Assembly: GCF_021271205.1 (NCBI RefSeq)
Contig: NZ_JAIWKS010000004.1
Coordinates: forward strand, 310,001-374,000
Direction: 5' to 3'
DNA length: 64,000 nt
Source of the DNA: Pseudomonas uvaldensis
Lineage (GTDB): Bacteria > Pseudomonadota > Gammaproteobacteria > Pseudomonadales > Pseudomonadaceae
This document shows positions 8,939 to 17,016 of the stretch, piece after piece (positions within the stretch are counted from its first letter, which is position 1; every line of letters begins with the position of its first letter). The position numbers and the translations under genes were made by a program. Under the pieces are notes generated by a model. That model worked only from the letters and a program-made list of their open reading frames with translations, had not been told where the DNA came from and made no database searches.

Positions 8939-11743
8939 ATGAACAATGTTCACTTTGGCACGCCGACGACTGTCGCACGAGGGCCACGAGGCCAGACGGT
9001 ACGACACACTCATTACCTGCGTTCCGCGCTCGATCAGCCAGTACGCGGCATCATCACCCGTTATCACCAGGACCTCGCCGGTCGCGTGACACAACAGTGG
9101 GATGCCCGGTTGACGGTTGCAGTCCAGATCGATGTCTACTCGCTGTCGGGTGCCCCCCTGTCCAGCCACCATGTGGATGCGGGCCGTCGCGTTCAATTGA
9201 TCGGTCTTATGGGTGAGGGACTTCTGACATGGGACGGACGCGGCACGCGGCTGCGCAACGAATACGACTCGCAGCGGCGATTGATCGCCGTGTACGAACG
9301 GGCCGAGGGTGCCGGCGAACAGGCTACCGAACGGCTGTTCCGTGCAGACTCATCCTCCGAAGCCGCCGCCCGCAATGCCTGTGGCCGGATCATCGAACAC
9401 CTCGATCCCGCCGGCCAACTCACCATGGGCGATTACAACCTCAACGGCCAGTCCTTGATCGAAACCCGACGATTCATCAATACCGCCAACTCGCCGGACT
9501 GGTCCCATGAGGAGGCAGACAACGAGCTGCAGCTCGAGCCCGAACGATTGACCACACGCCGCACCTACGACAGCACCGGCAACCTGCTCAGTCAACTCGA
9601 CGCACGCCAACATCTTCAGACCTTCTACTACAACATTGCGGGTCAACTGGACGGTATTGCCTTGAAACCTGCAGGCAGGCCCGAGGCCATGCTTTATCAC
9701 AGTCTCCTGTATAACGCCGACAGCCAGCTGGAACGCCAAGTGGGCGGCAATGGCGTGGTCGACACGGCGACTTACGATCCGGCCGACGGGCGTGTGGTCG
9801 AGCTCAAGACGCAAACGGATACCGGCACTACGCTGCGACATGCTCGCTACCGCTACGATCCGATGGGTAACGTACTGAACATCGTCGACCCGACCTTTAC
9901 CGCCCGCTATTTTGCCAATCGACGTGTCACGGCGGACCAGGCGTTCACCTACGACAGCCTGTATCGGCTGACGGGTGCCACCGGATGCGAAGCGCAAGTG
10001 GACCCAGGTCATCCCGGGCTGCCGGAACTGAGCCCGATCGATGACAGCCTGCTGCTCAATTACTCACAGACGATGGCTTATAACGACAGCGGCGGCCTGC
10101 TCAGCCTGATCCACCGCAGCGACCATGCAGGCCAGTCCAGGACACTGGAAATGGTGATTGCTCCTCAAAGCAACCGGGCACTGTCCAGGGACGAGAGCGA
10201 ACCCGACTTTGCCGGCAGTTTCGATGCCTGCGGCAACCAGCACCTGTTGCAGCGCGGCGGCCAACCGCTGCTGTACAACTTGCGCAATCAGCTCGAGCGC
10301 TGCACGACCGTGGCCCGCCCACTGCCCGCCGCCAGTGATCATGAGCACTTTGTCTATGGGGCCGATGGTAAGCGTTTGAGAACGACCCGCACGACCCATG
10401 CAAACAGAACCGTCCTGATCGATCAGCGCCGATATCTGCCAGGGTTGGAGCTGCACGACAATACCGACCGGAACCTGGAAGTCATCGTGATCGAATGGGC
10501 GCCGGGCCCTGTCCGTTGTCTGCATTGGGCAAGCGGCAACCCCGGGATAGAGGATTATCAGGTGCGCTACAGTCATGGTGATCACCTGGGCTCCTGCACA
10601 CTGGAAACCGACAGTCGGGGCCTGCTGATCAGCCGCGAACGATTCCATCCATTTGGGACCACCGCTTCTTGGGCAAGCCGTTCGATCATGGAGGCCGACT
10701 ACAAGAGCATCCGCTATTGTGCCCGGCCGATGGATGCCAGCGGCCTTTACTACTACGGTCTGCGCTATTACGCGCCGTGGCTGCGGCACTGGATCGGCCC
10801 GGACCCGCTGGGCAATGTGGATGGGCTGAATCGATACGCGATGGTCGGTAATAACCCGGTCAGCTTCATCGATGTGCAAGGAACGACAAAACAACCACCG
10901 CCTTCGACGGCGGCACAATCGGCACAAACAGCCATCCAGATCACCCCGGCTTCTGCAACTACCGCATCCCCTGCCAACCAGGGGGAAGGTGCAGTCTTAC
11001 TCACACAGATATCCGACCCACGCAAGAGTCCTAGTCCTCCACCGTTGCCCAAAACCACACAGACGTGGCAAGCCTGGGCCAGGCAGCTGGCTCTGGATGC
11101 AGTGAATTCAAGGGTCGGGTTGGCGTTGCTTCCAGTCGGCACATCGAGCCCCGCCAATGCCGCCATCGTGTCGACTCTGATTACCGCCGCCGCACAACTG
11201 ACGATACACGCCACCCTGTTCAACCCCGGCTGGTCTCCGCCCGGTTCCTGGGATCCCTCGGGCGGAGGTTCATTGCCACCCATGGACGTCACTCAGGGCG
11301 CCAACCGTATATTCAACATGACCAACGCCGCCATCAGTACCACTGGAGCGATAACCGGCGCCATTCTGGGACCGGTCGTGGGCGGTTACGTCGACGAGCT
11401 CAGGGATACCAAGGGCAAGGCCGAGCGAAAGGCCCTGGCCGGCAAGTGGATCGACACCGTGGACAGGCTCATCGCCGAACAGCGATTGCTGGAAGAGGTG
11501 CCGGAAAAGGTTCAGGGTTCGTTGCGCGATCAGGTATTGGAAATAGAAGCGATGATCGGCATTACCTGGCAGACGATGAACATGCTCGAAAAAATCAGCC
11601 TGCTGAGGCCAGGAAAACCTGACACCCATGAGGCAGTATCGAGGCGTGGGTCTGAAACATCCATGAGCTCCCTGGGTGATGGAGTGTTCTACAGGAAAGG
11701 CCCGAATCGGACTCCGGTGCCCCGCAAAATCACCGCTGTCTGA
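8939..11743 (+). CDS. TcC-type RHS toxin 3, effector of unknown function
   Basis: The protein has 934 residues from ATG 8939, with CTGGAGG about 10 bp upstream. The RHS core is paralogous to the two genes before it and ends with GLYYYGLRYYAPWLRHW and NNPVSFIDVQG (Asp645). The last 289 residues differ from both other effectors. They start with a Pro/Thr/Ala/Gln-rich linker, then have hydrophobic Ala/Gly segments (TTGAITGAILGPVVGG), a charged helical part and a basic Ser/Pro tail. No known toxin motif is visible. All three variable tails are close to 290 residues, as expected if the cocoon limits cargo size. The stop overlaps an ATG of the next frame, but that ATG is probably not the kinase start. 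Confidence 0.9.
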   Translation: MNNVHFGTPTTVARGPRGQTVRHTHYLRSALDQPVRGIITRYHQDLAGRVTQQWDARLTVAVQIDVYSLSGAPLSSHHVDAGRRVQLIGLMGEGLLTWDGRGTRLRNEYDSQRRLIAVYERAEGAGEQATERLFRADSSSEAAARNACGRIIEHLDPAGQLTMGDYNLNGQSLIETRRFINTANSPDWSHEEADNELQLEPERLTTRRTYDSTGNLLSQLDARQHLQTFYYNIAGQLDGIALKPAGRPEAMLYHSLLYNADSQLERQVGGNGVVDTATYDPADGRVVELKTQTDTGTTLRHARYRYDPMGNVLNIVDPTFTARYFANRRVTADQAFTYDSLYRLTGATGCEAQVDPGHPGLPELSPIDDSLLLNYSQTMAYNDSGGLLSLIHRSDHAGQSRTLEMVIAPQSNRALSRDESEPDFAGSFDACGNQHLLQRGGQPLLYNLRNQLERCTTVARPLPAASDHEHFVYGADGKRLRTTRTTHANRTVLIDQRRYLPGLELHDNTDRNLEVIVIEWAPGPVRCLHWASGNPGIEDYQVRYSHGDHLGSCTLETDSRGLLISRERFHPFGTTASWASRSIMEADYKSIRYCARPMDASGLYYYGLRYYAPWLRHWIGPDPLGNVDGLNRYAMVGNNPVSFIDVQGTTKQPPPSTAAQSAQTAIQITPASATTASPANQGEGAVLLTQISDPRKSPSPPPLPKTTQTWQAWARQLALDAVNSRVGLALLPVGTSSPANAAIVSTLITAAAQLTIHATLFNPGWSPPGSWDPSGGGSLPPMDVTQGANRIFNMTNAAISTTGAITGAILGPVVGGYVDELRDTKGKAERKALAGKWIDTVDRLIAEQRLLEEVPEKVQGSLRDQVLEIEAMIGITWQTMNMLEKISLLRPGKPDTHEAVSRRGSETSMSSLGDGVFYRKGPNRTPVPRKITAV

Positions 11744-11823
11744 TGCGCAGGCGGCCGCCCTTGGCCCTGACAGCGGGCGGCATGCTATGGTGCCCGCCCG
11801 ACTTGCTACCGGTTTGCGCCAGC

Positions 11824-13590
11824 ATGCTGCCGACTTCCCGTACCTTGCGTCTGTCGTTGTACACCTTGCTGATCCTCGCCGGTGCCGTCGTCGCCGCGAC
11901 GCTGGCCGTGCGCCACGCCGAACGCGAGGCGCTGGAGGAAGACGCCAGCCGTGCTAACCAGCAATTGGCGCTATACGCCAATTCCCTGCACACCCTGATC
12001 GACCGCTACCGTGCCCTGCCCGCCGTGCTGGCCCTGGACCCCGAGTTGCGCGCCGCCCTCCAGGGCCCGATCAGCGCGGCGCAACAGGAGGCGCTGAATC
12101 GCAAGCTGGAGAAGATCAACGGCGCGGCGCGGTCGTCCACCCTGGAATTGCTCGACCACACCGGACTGGCCGTGGCTGCCAGTAACTGGCGATTGCCCAG
12201 CAGTTACGTCGGGCATAACTATGGATTTCGACCCTATTTCCTCCAGACCCGAACCCAGGGCACCGGGCGCTTTTATGCAGTGGGCGTGACCAGCGGAATT
12301 CCAGGTTACTTCCTGTCCAGCGCGGTGACCGGCGACAACGGCGAATTCCTCGGGGCGATGGTGGTGAAGCTGGAGTTTCCCGAGCTTGAGCGTGAATGGC
12401 GCCAGGGCAGTGACACCCTGTTGGTCAGCGATGCCCGGGGCATCATCTTCATTGCCAACCGACCGGGCTGGCGCTATCGCCATCTGCGACCGCTGACCGA
12501 CAGCGATCGCGCCGAACTCAAGGCCACCCGCCAATACGACAAGCAGCCGCTGCAACCGCTGTCCTTCGAGCCGTTGCGGCGCTTTGACGACAACAGCCAT
12601 CTGAGCCGGGTCGAAGCCCCCGAGGGCGCTGCGGATTATTTGTGGGAATCCCTGCCCCTGCCTGCCGAAGGCTGGACGCTACACCTGCTGCGCCCGCCTC
12701 AGATCGCCTTCGAGGACCGTCGCAACGCCGGGCTCGCCGCCGCCGGATCGTGGCTGGCGCTGGTGTTCCTGCTGTTGTTCCTCAACCAGCGCTGGCGCCT
12801 GGCAAAACTGCGCCAGCGTAGCCGCGCCGAACTCGAACGCCTGGTGGAAGAACGCACCCGGGAATTGCGCACCGCCCAGGAAGGGTTGGTACAGTCGGCC
12901 AAACTGGCGGCCCTGGGGCAGATGTCGGCGGCCCTGGCTCATGAAATCAACCAGCCGCTGACCGCCCAGCGCATGCAACTGGCGACCCTGCGCCTGCTGC
13001 TGGACCACGGCCGGGTCGATGACGCCTACAAAGCCCTCAAACCGGTGGATGACATGCTGACCCGCATGGCTGCCCTCACCGGCCACTTGAAAACCTTCGC
13101 CCGCAAAAGCCCCAGCGGCCTGCGCGAACGCCTGGACCTGGCGGCAGTGGTGGACCAGGCACTGCAATTGCTGGACACGCGCCTGCGGGACGAACAGGTC
13201 GACACCGTGCTGCACCTCACCCGCCCGGCATGGGTGCGCGGCGATGCGATCCGCCTCGAGCAGGTGTTGATCAATCTGCTGCGCAACGCCCTCGATGCCA
13301 TGGCCGGACGACCCGCCAGGCGCCTGGAAATATGCCTGGAAGCCGACGAGCTATTGTGGCGCCTGACGGTGCGCGACAGCGGCACGGGGATCGCCGAAGA
13401 ACACCTGGCCCAGGTGTTCGATCCTTTCTTCACCACCAAGGCAGTGGGCGACGGCCTGGGCCTGGGGCTGGCGGTTTCGTTCGCCATCATCCATGAATCC
13501 GGCGGACGCCTGACCGCGGACAACCATGAAAGCGGCGCGGTATTCTGCGTGACCTTGCCCATCGACCAGGAGGCGCAGTTGCATGCCTAG
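11824..13590 (+). CDS. C4/C5-dicarboxylate sensor histidine kinase (DctB/MifS type)
   Basis: The protein has 588 residues from ATG 11824. The frame is open from 11743, but family length and the position of the first membrane helix (TLRLSLYTLLILAGAVVAA) favour 11824. Order of parts: N-terminal transmembrane helix, periplasmic double-Cache sensor, second helix near 310 (WLALVFLLLFL), coiled linker, HisKA with phospho-acceptor His373 in AHEINQP, and HATPase with LINLLRNALDAM and DSGTGI. It has no HAMP domain, as in DctB. The stop overlaps the start of the response-regulator gene by 8 bp. DctB senses C4-dicarboxylates and the related MifS responds to alpha-ketoglutarate; sequence alone does not separate them here. 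A kgtP-like gene with a sigma-54 promoter at 21 kb makes the MifS option attractive. Confidence 0.88.
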   Translation: MLPTSRTLRLSLYTLLILAGAVVAATLAVRHAEREALEEDASRANQQLALYANSLHTLIDRYRALPAVLALDPELRAALQGPISAAQQEALNRKLEKINGAARSSTLELLDHTGLAVAASNWRLPSSYVGHNYGFRPYFLQTRTQGTGRFYAVGVTSGIPGYFLSSAVTGDNGEFLGAMVVKLEFPELEREWRQGSDTLLVSDARGIIFIANRPGWRYRHLRPLTDSDRAELKATRQYDKQPLQPLSFEPLRRFDDNSHLSRVEAPEGAADYLWESLPLPAEGWTLHLLRPPQIAFEDRRNAGLAAAGSWLALVFLLLFLNQRWRLAKLRQRSRAELERLVEERTRELRTAQEGLVQSAKLAALGQMSAALAHEINQPLTAQRMQLATLRLLLDHGRVDDAYKALKPVDDMLTRMAALTGHLKTFARKSPSGLRERLDLAAVVDQALQLLDTRLRDEQVDTVLHLTRPAWVRGDAIRLEQVLINLLRNALDAMAGRPARRLEICLEADELLWRLTVRDSGTGIAEEHLAQVFDPFFTTKAVGDGLGLGLAVSFAIIHESGGRLTADNHESGAVFCVTLPIDQEAQLHA

Positions 13591-14932
13591 CCAATCCCAG
13601 CTGAAGAATGTGATGGTGGTGGACGACGAAGCCAGCATCCGCAGCGCTGTCGAGCAATGGCTGAGCCTGTCGGGATTCGAGGTGCAATTGTTCAGTCGCG
13701 CCGAAGAATGCCTGGCGAAACTGCCCGAGCATTTTGCCGGGGTGATCCTCAGTGACGTGCGCATGCCCGGGCTCAGCGGTCTGGAACTGCTGGCTGAAGT
13801 GCGGCGACGCGACCCGGACCTGCCGGTGATCCTGTTGACCGGCCACGGCGATGTGCCGATGGCGGTGGAAGCCATGCGCGACGGCGCTTATGACTTCCTG
13901 GAAAAACCCTTCAGTCCCGAAGCCCTGCTCGGCAGCCTGCGCCGCGCCCTGGACAAGCGCTCCCTGATCCTGGAAAACCGCCGACTGCACGAACAGGCCG
14001 ATGCCAGGGCCCGGCTCGACGGCACGCTGCTGGGGGTGTCCCGTGCGCTGCAAAACCTGCGGCGCCAGGTGCTGGACCTGGCGTCACTGCCGGTCAATGT
14101 GTTGATCCGCGGCGAAACGGGCAGCGGCAAGGAGTTGGTCGCCCGCTGCCTGCATGACTTCGGGCCTCGGGCGAACAAGCCGTTCGTGGCCCTGAACTGC
14201 GCGGCCATCCCCGAACCGCTATTCGAAGCGGAACTGTTCGGCCATGAAAGCGGCGCGTTCACCGGCGCCCAGGGCAAGCGCATCGGCAAGCTCGAATATG
14301 CCGACGGTGGCACGCTGTTTCTCGATGAGATCGAGAGCATGCCTCTGGCCCAGCAGGTCAAGCTGTTACGGGTATTGCAGGAGCAAAAGCTCGAACGCCT
14401 GGGCTCGAACCAGAGCATTGCCGTGGACCTGCGTATCGTCGCCGCCACCAAGCCGGACCTGCTGGACGAAGCCCGGGCCGGGCGCTTTCGCGAAGACCTG
14501 GCTTATCGCCTGAACATCGCCGAGCTGCGCCTGCCGCCATTGCGTGAGCGGCGCGAAGACATTCCGCTGTTGTTCGAACACTTCACCCACCGCGCCGCCG
14601 AACGCCTCGGCCGCCCCGCCGCCCCTCTGAGCGGCCCGCAACTGAGCCACCTGCTGAGCCACGACTGGCCGGGCAACGTACGTGAACTGGCGAATGTCGC
14701 CGAACGCCAGCTATTGGGACTGGATCAACCCCACGTCTTGCAGACGGATCCCGGTCAATCCCTGGCCGCCCAGCAAGAGGCGTTCGAAGCCCAATGCCTG
14801 CGCGCCGCCCTGACGCGGCACAAAGGCGATGTGAAGGCGGTGCTCGAAGAACTGCAACTGCCGCGCCGCACCTTCAATGAAAAAATGCAGCGCCATGGGT
14901 TGAGCCGGGAGATGTTTTTGCAGGAGAGCTGA
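13583..14932 (+). CDS. Sigma-54-dependent response regulator (DctD/MifR type)
   Basis: This 449-residue NtrC-family activator has three parts. The receiver domain has Asp58 in LSDVRMPG. The AAA+ domain has the Walker A GETGSGKE and the sigma-54 contact loop GAFTGA (residues 224-229). The C-terminus is a Fis-type helix-turn-helix (VLEELQLPRRTFNEKM). It overlaps the kinase gene by 8 bp, so the two are translationally coupled. Its expected targets are sigma-54 promoters of dicarboxylate transport genes. The best candidate in this window is the -24/-12 promoter at 21061 with two 21-bp repeats upstream. No dctA is in view. Confidence 0.9.
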   Translation: MPSQSQLKNVMVVDDEASIRSAVEQWLSLSGFEVQLFSRAEECLAKLPEHFAGVILSDVRMPGLSGLELLAEVRRRDPDLPVILLTGHGDVPMAVEAMRDGAYDFLEKPFSPEALLGSLRRALDKRSLILENRRLHEQADARARLDGTLLGVSRALQNLRRQVLDLASLPVNVLIRGETGSGKELVARCLHDFGPRANKPFVALNCAAIPEPLFEAELFGHESGAFTGAQGKRIGKLEYADGGTLFLDEIESMPLAQQVKLLRVLQEQKLERLGSNQSIAVDLRIVAATKPDLLDEARAGRFREDLAYRLNIAELRLPPLRERREDIPLLFEHFTHRAAERLGRPAAPLSGPQLSHLLSHDWPGNVRELANVAERQLLGLDQPHVLQTDPGQSLAAQQEAFEAQCLRAALTRHKGDVKAVLEELQLPRRTFNEKMQRHGLSREMFLQES

Positions 14933-14938
14933 TACCCC

Positions 14939-15271
14939 CTAGCCCGAGATCAGACTGGCAAGCATCCTTTTCTTGCTCGCCGCATCCAGGGCCCGATAGC
15001 CATCCAGCAACAGTTCCTCATCGGGCGCCAACGACGGCGGCCTTGCGCCTTGCCCACGCTCGCCAATCAGAACGTACTGCGCGTCCACGCCAATCACCGC
15101 CAGTTTCGCCACCAGATCGGCCGGGCATTTCTGCCGTCCCGACACCACTTCCTTCAAGCGCTGCGGGCTGGATTCCCCCGCGGCACGGGACGCCGCCGCC
15201 AATGACATGCCGCAACGATCAATCTCTTCGCGCAGGCGAACGTGGATATAATCCACCAAATCTATTGACAT
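14939..15271 (-). CDS. Small XRE-like DNA-binding protein
   Basis: The protein has 110 residues from ATG 15271. A TTG at 15304 would add 11 residues but sits inside a palindrome. Residues 5-70 look like a lambda-repressor/XRE helix-turn-helix (LREEID...GMSLAAASRAAG...RLKEVVSG), as in phage-type Cro/CI proteins, followed by a short acidic C-terminal helix. It converges with the response-regulator gene, 6 bp apart. A perfect 14-bp palindrome just upstream of the start may be its own operator. It could be a leftover of a mobile element or a stand-alone regulator; targets are unknown. Confidence 0.7.
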   Translation of the reverse strand: MSIDLVDYIHVRLREEIDRCGMSLAAASRAAGESSPQRLKEVVSGRQKCPADLVAKLAVIGVDAQYVLIGERGQGARPPSLAPDEELLLDGYRALDAASKKRMLASLISG

Positions 15272-15286
15272 GGTGTAACTATCCCA

Positions 15287-15300
15287 CCAAAATATTTTGG
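15287..15300. promoter_or_regulatory. Perfect 14-bp palindrome, candidate XRE operator
   Basis: CCAAAATATTTTGG is fully self-complementary and lies 16 bp upstream of the XRE gene start, in the divergent space before a tiny plus-strand frame. Short symmetric AT-centred sites next to the gene are typical of autoregulated XRE repressors. The assignment is positional only. Confidence 0.4.
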
Positions 15301-15339
15301 ACAAACAGCGATCATCTATGCCTCACAGGAATTGCCACC

Positions 15340-15486
15340 ATGCCCGTGTCAGCGCTGAACGTCCGAGAAGTCACCTCATTGACGATCATCAGCGTGTCGG
15401 GAGCGTTGGATCTGGATCTACTTTGGAAACTTCCTACACGAAATAGGGAAGCATCTGTAGCACAAAAGGAAGTATCACAAATATAG
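15340..15486 (+). CDS. Possible 48-residue protein or gene remnant
   Basis: ATG 15340 is preceded by AGGAA at good spacing, and the frame encodes 48 residues. The N-terminal half (LTIISVSGALDLDLL) faintly resembles the first strand of a STAS/anti-sigma-antagonist fold, then the frame degenerates. I cannot tell a real small gene from a truncated remnant. It occupies the 329-bp gap between the XRE gene and the fimbrial chaperone; the rest of that gap (15487-15600) shows only the chaperone ribosome-binding site. Confidence 0.25.
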   Translation: MPVSALNVREVTSLTIISVSGALDLDLLWKLPTRNREASVAQKEVSQI

Positions 15487-15600
15487 CTCGCCCCAGGACG
15501 AAGGTTTTTTCTTCATCGCCACCGGTCCAGGGGTCGAGGCCAGGCACTTCACCAAGCGTACTGAAAACGTTGAGGTTTTCTCACTTACTTGAGGTCGAAC

Positions 15601-16353
15601 ATGCATTTGTATCAAACATTTACCACTCGCTGGATGGTCTCGAGCAAGCTTGCACTCTTGACGCTGGTCCTGGGTGCGTCAACGCCAGCGGCCGCCAACA
15701 TGGTGGTGTATCCGATGACCAGTACCATCGGCGCCGAGCAGGACGGTGTGGGCCAGATCCAATTGCACTCCAAGTCGGACAAGGTCCAGTACATCAAGGT
15801 CAGCGTGACCCGGATCCAGCGCCCCGGCACACCGGACGAACACGAAAGCCCCCTGTCTCCCGCCGATACCCAGGGCATCGTCGTGTCGCCGCAACGCACG
15901 GTACTCGCTCCCGGTGCCAGTCGCACAGTACGTATTATCGCCCAGGCGATCCCCAGCGAGGAAACCGTCTACCGCGTCTATTTCGAACCTGTGGCCGCAC
16001 CGGACCTGGTGGATGAAACCGCTTCGGACCAAGGCGTGCAGCCCAGGATTGGTGTCAACCTGATCTGGGGCGCGCTGGTGCGCCTGCTGCCGGACGAACG
16101 ACGCACCAGCATCAGCCTGCAACAGAACGGCGGAGCGTTGCGCAACGACGGCACCCTGCGCGTCGGCGTGCTGCAAGTTGGCCGCTGCGCCGATGTCAAA
16201 GGCGAGAAGGACTGCGTCTGGAATGACGTCAATCGCAGCCTGTACCCCGGCCACACTCTTCCCGTCTCGGCTCCCGGCGTCAGCGGCAATGTCCTGATGC
16301 GCTTCGTCACCAGCGACGATAAGCAGCCCCGCACCCTCGCCGTGCTGCCTTAA
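15601..16353 (+). CDS. Fimbrial periplasmic chaperone, CS1/cable (alpha) type, cluster 1
   Basis: The protein has 250 residues. ATG 15601 has GAGG 7 bp upstream; a TTG at 15589 overlaps that site and is rejected. A signal peptide ending at AAA is followed by an immunoglobulin-like PapD N-domain: a first strand (MVVYPM), VSPQRTVLAPGASRTVRI in place of the usual F1-G1 turn, and YRVYFEPV. The C-terminal domain contains two Cys (GRCADVKGEKDC). Such chaperones hold pilin subunits in the periplasm and deliver them to the usher. The gene order chaperone, pilin, usher, tip is that of CS1/CFA-I and cable pili. Confidence 0.85.
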   Translation: MHLYQTFTTRWMVSSKLALLTLVLGASTPAAANMVVYPMTSTIGAEQDGVGQIQLHSKSDKVQYIKVSVTRIQRPGTPDEHESPLSPADTQGIVVSPQRTVLAPGASRTVRIIAQAIPSEETVYRVYFEPVAAPDLVDETASDQGVQPRIGVNLIWGALVRLLPDERRTSISLQQNGGALRNDGTLRVGVLQVGRCADVKGEKDCVWNDVNRSLYPGHTLPVSAPGVSGNVLMRFVTSDDKQPRTLAVLP

Positions 16354-16390
16354 AACCCGACGTCCCAACGAATTTCTTTTGACCTGAGCT

Positions 16391-16406
16391 ACGTGCCCCC
16401 GCACGT
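16391..16406. repeat. Short perfect inverted repeat between chaperone and pilin genes
   Basis: ACGTGC-cccc-GCACGT forms a 6-bp stem with a 4-bp loop, 42 bp upstream of the pilin start. It has no T tract, so it is not an intrinsic terminator. It could stabilise the 5' end of a processed pilin mRNA or bind a protein. Confidence 0.35.
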
Positions 16407-16447
16407 GGTTGGGCCCCCGTTCATCCATAGCAAAGAGGCAACACCCC

Positions 16448-16945
16448 ATGAAACTGCTCCAACTCGCACCCCTGGCACTGGCTGCCCTGGTTTCGCTGCC
16501 CGCCGTGGCGGTGGAAAAAAGCATCCTGGTCTATGCCGATGTCGATCCGACGATCGAACTGCTCCAGTCCGATGGCAGCCCGCTGCCAGCGTCCATGGAG
16601 ATGGCCTACCTGCCGGGTGCCGGCCTGCAGCCCACCCGCCTGGGCACGCGGATCTTCAGCAACGACACGGAAAAGGACATGACCCTGCGGCTGATCACCA
16701 ACCCGGTGCTGGCCAACATGACCAATCCCGCCGCCACTGGCGTGCCCCTGTCCATCAGTTTCGGCGGACGGGCGTTGAATACCACCGGCGTATCCCTGTC
16801 GGCGGCCGACCTGTTCCCCGGCGGTGACCCGACCAGCGGCTCCATCGAGCAGATGCTGGACATCCGCCAGACCACTGCCGGCGCCATCACCAACGCTGGC
16901 CGTTACGAAGGCATTGTCAGCCTGGTCCTGACCCAGCAGCCGTAA
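16448..16945 (+). CDS. CS1-type fimbrial major subunit, cluster 1
   Basis: The protein has 165 residues from ATG 16448, with AGAGG about 10 bp upstream. A 21-22 residue signal peptide (cut near AVA-VEK) precedes a beta-rich mature subunit beginning VEKSILVYADVDPTIELLQ, the donor-strand-like N-terminus of the CFA/I-CooA-CblA pilin family. Phrases such as IFSNDTEKDMTLRL and GRYEGIVSLVLTQ also fit. There is no Cys in the mature part, as usual for this family. It would form the pilus shaft. A strong terminator-like hairpin follows immediately and should make pilin mRNA more abundant than usher mRNA. Confidence 0.85.
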   Translation: MKLLQLAPLALAALVSLPAVAVEKSILVYADVDPTIELLQSDGSPLPASMEMAYLPGAGLQPTRLGTRIFSNDTEKDMTLRLITNPVLANMTNPAATGVPLSISFGGRALNTTGVSLSAADLFPGGDPTSGSIEQMLDIRQTTAGAITNAGRYEGIVSLVLTQQP

Positions 16946-16962
16946 ACCGCCGGTTCTCCCCG

Positions 16963-17000
16963 GGAGGGGGGGTACGGCGCTGTCGTACCTCCCCTTTTTC
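16963..17000 (+). terminator. Intercistronic terminator/attenuator between pilin and usher
   Basis: A GC-rich stem (GGGGGGTACG pairing with CGTACCTCCCC, loop gcgctgt) is followed by TTTTTC. It lies 18 bp after the pilin stop and 17 bp before the usher start. This looks like a partial terminator giving high pilin and low usher expression. Confidence 0.7.
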
Positions 17001-17016
17001 TTCGTCAAGGCCACGT

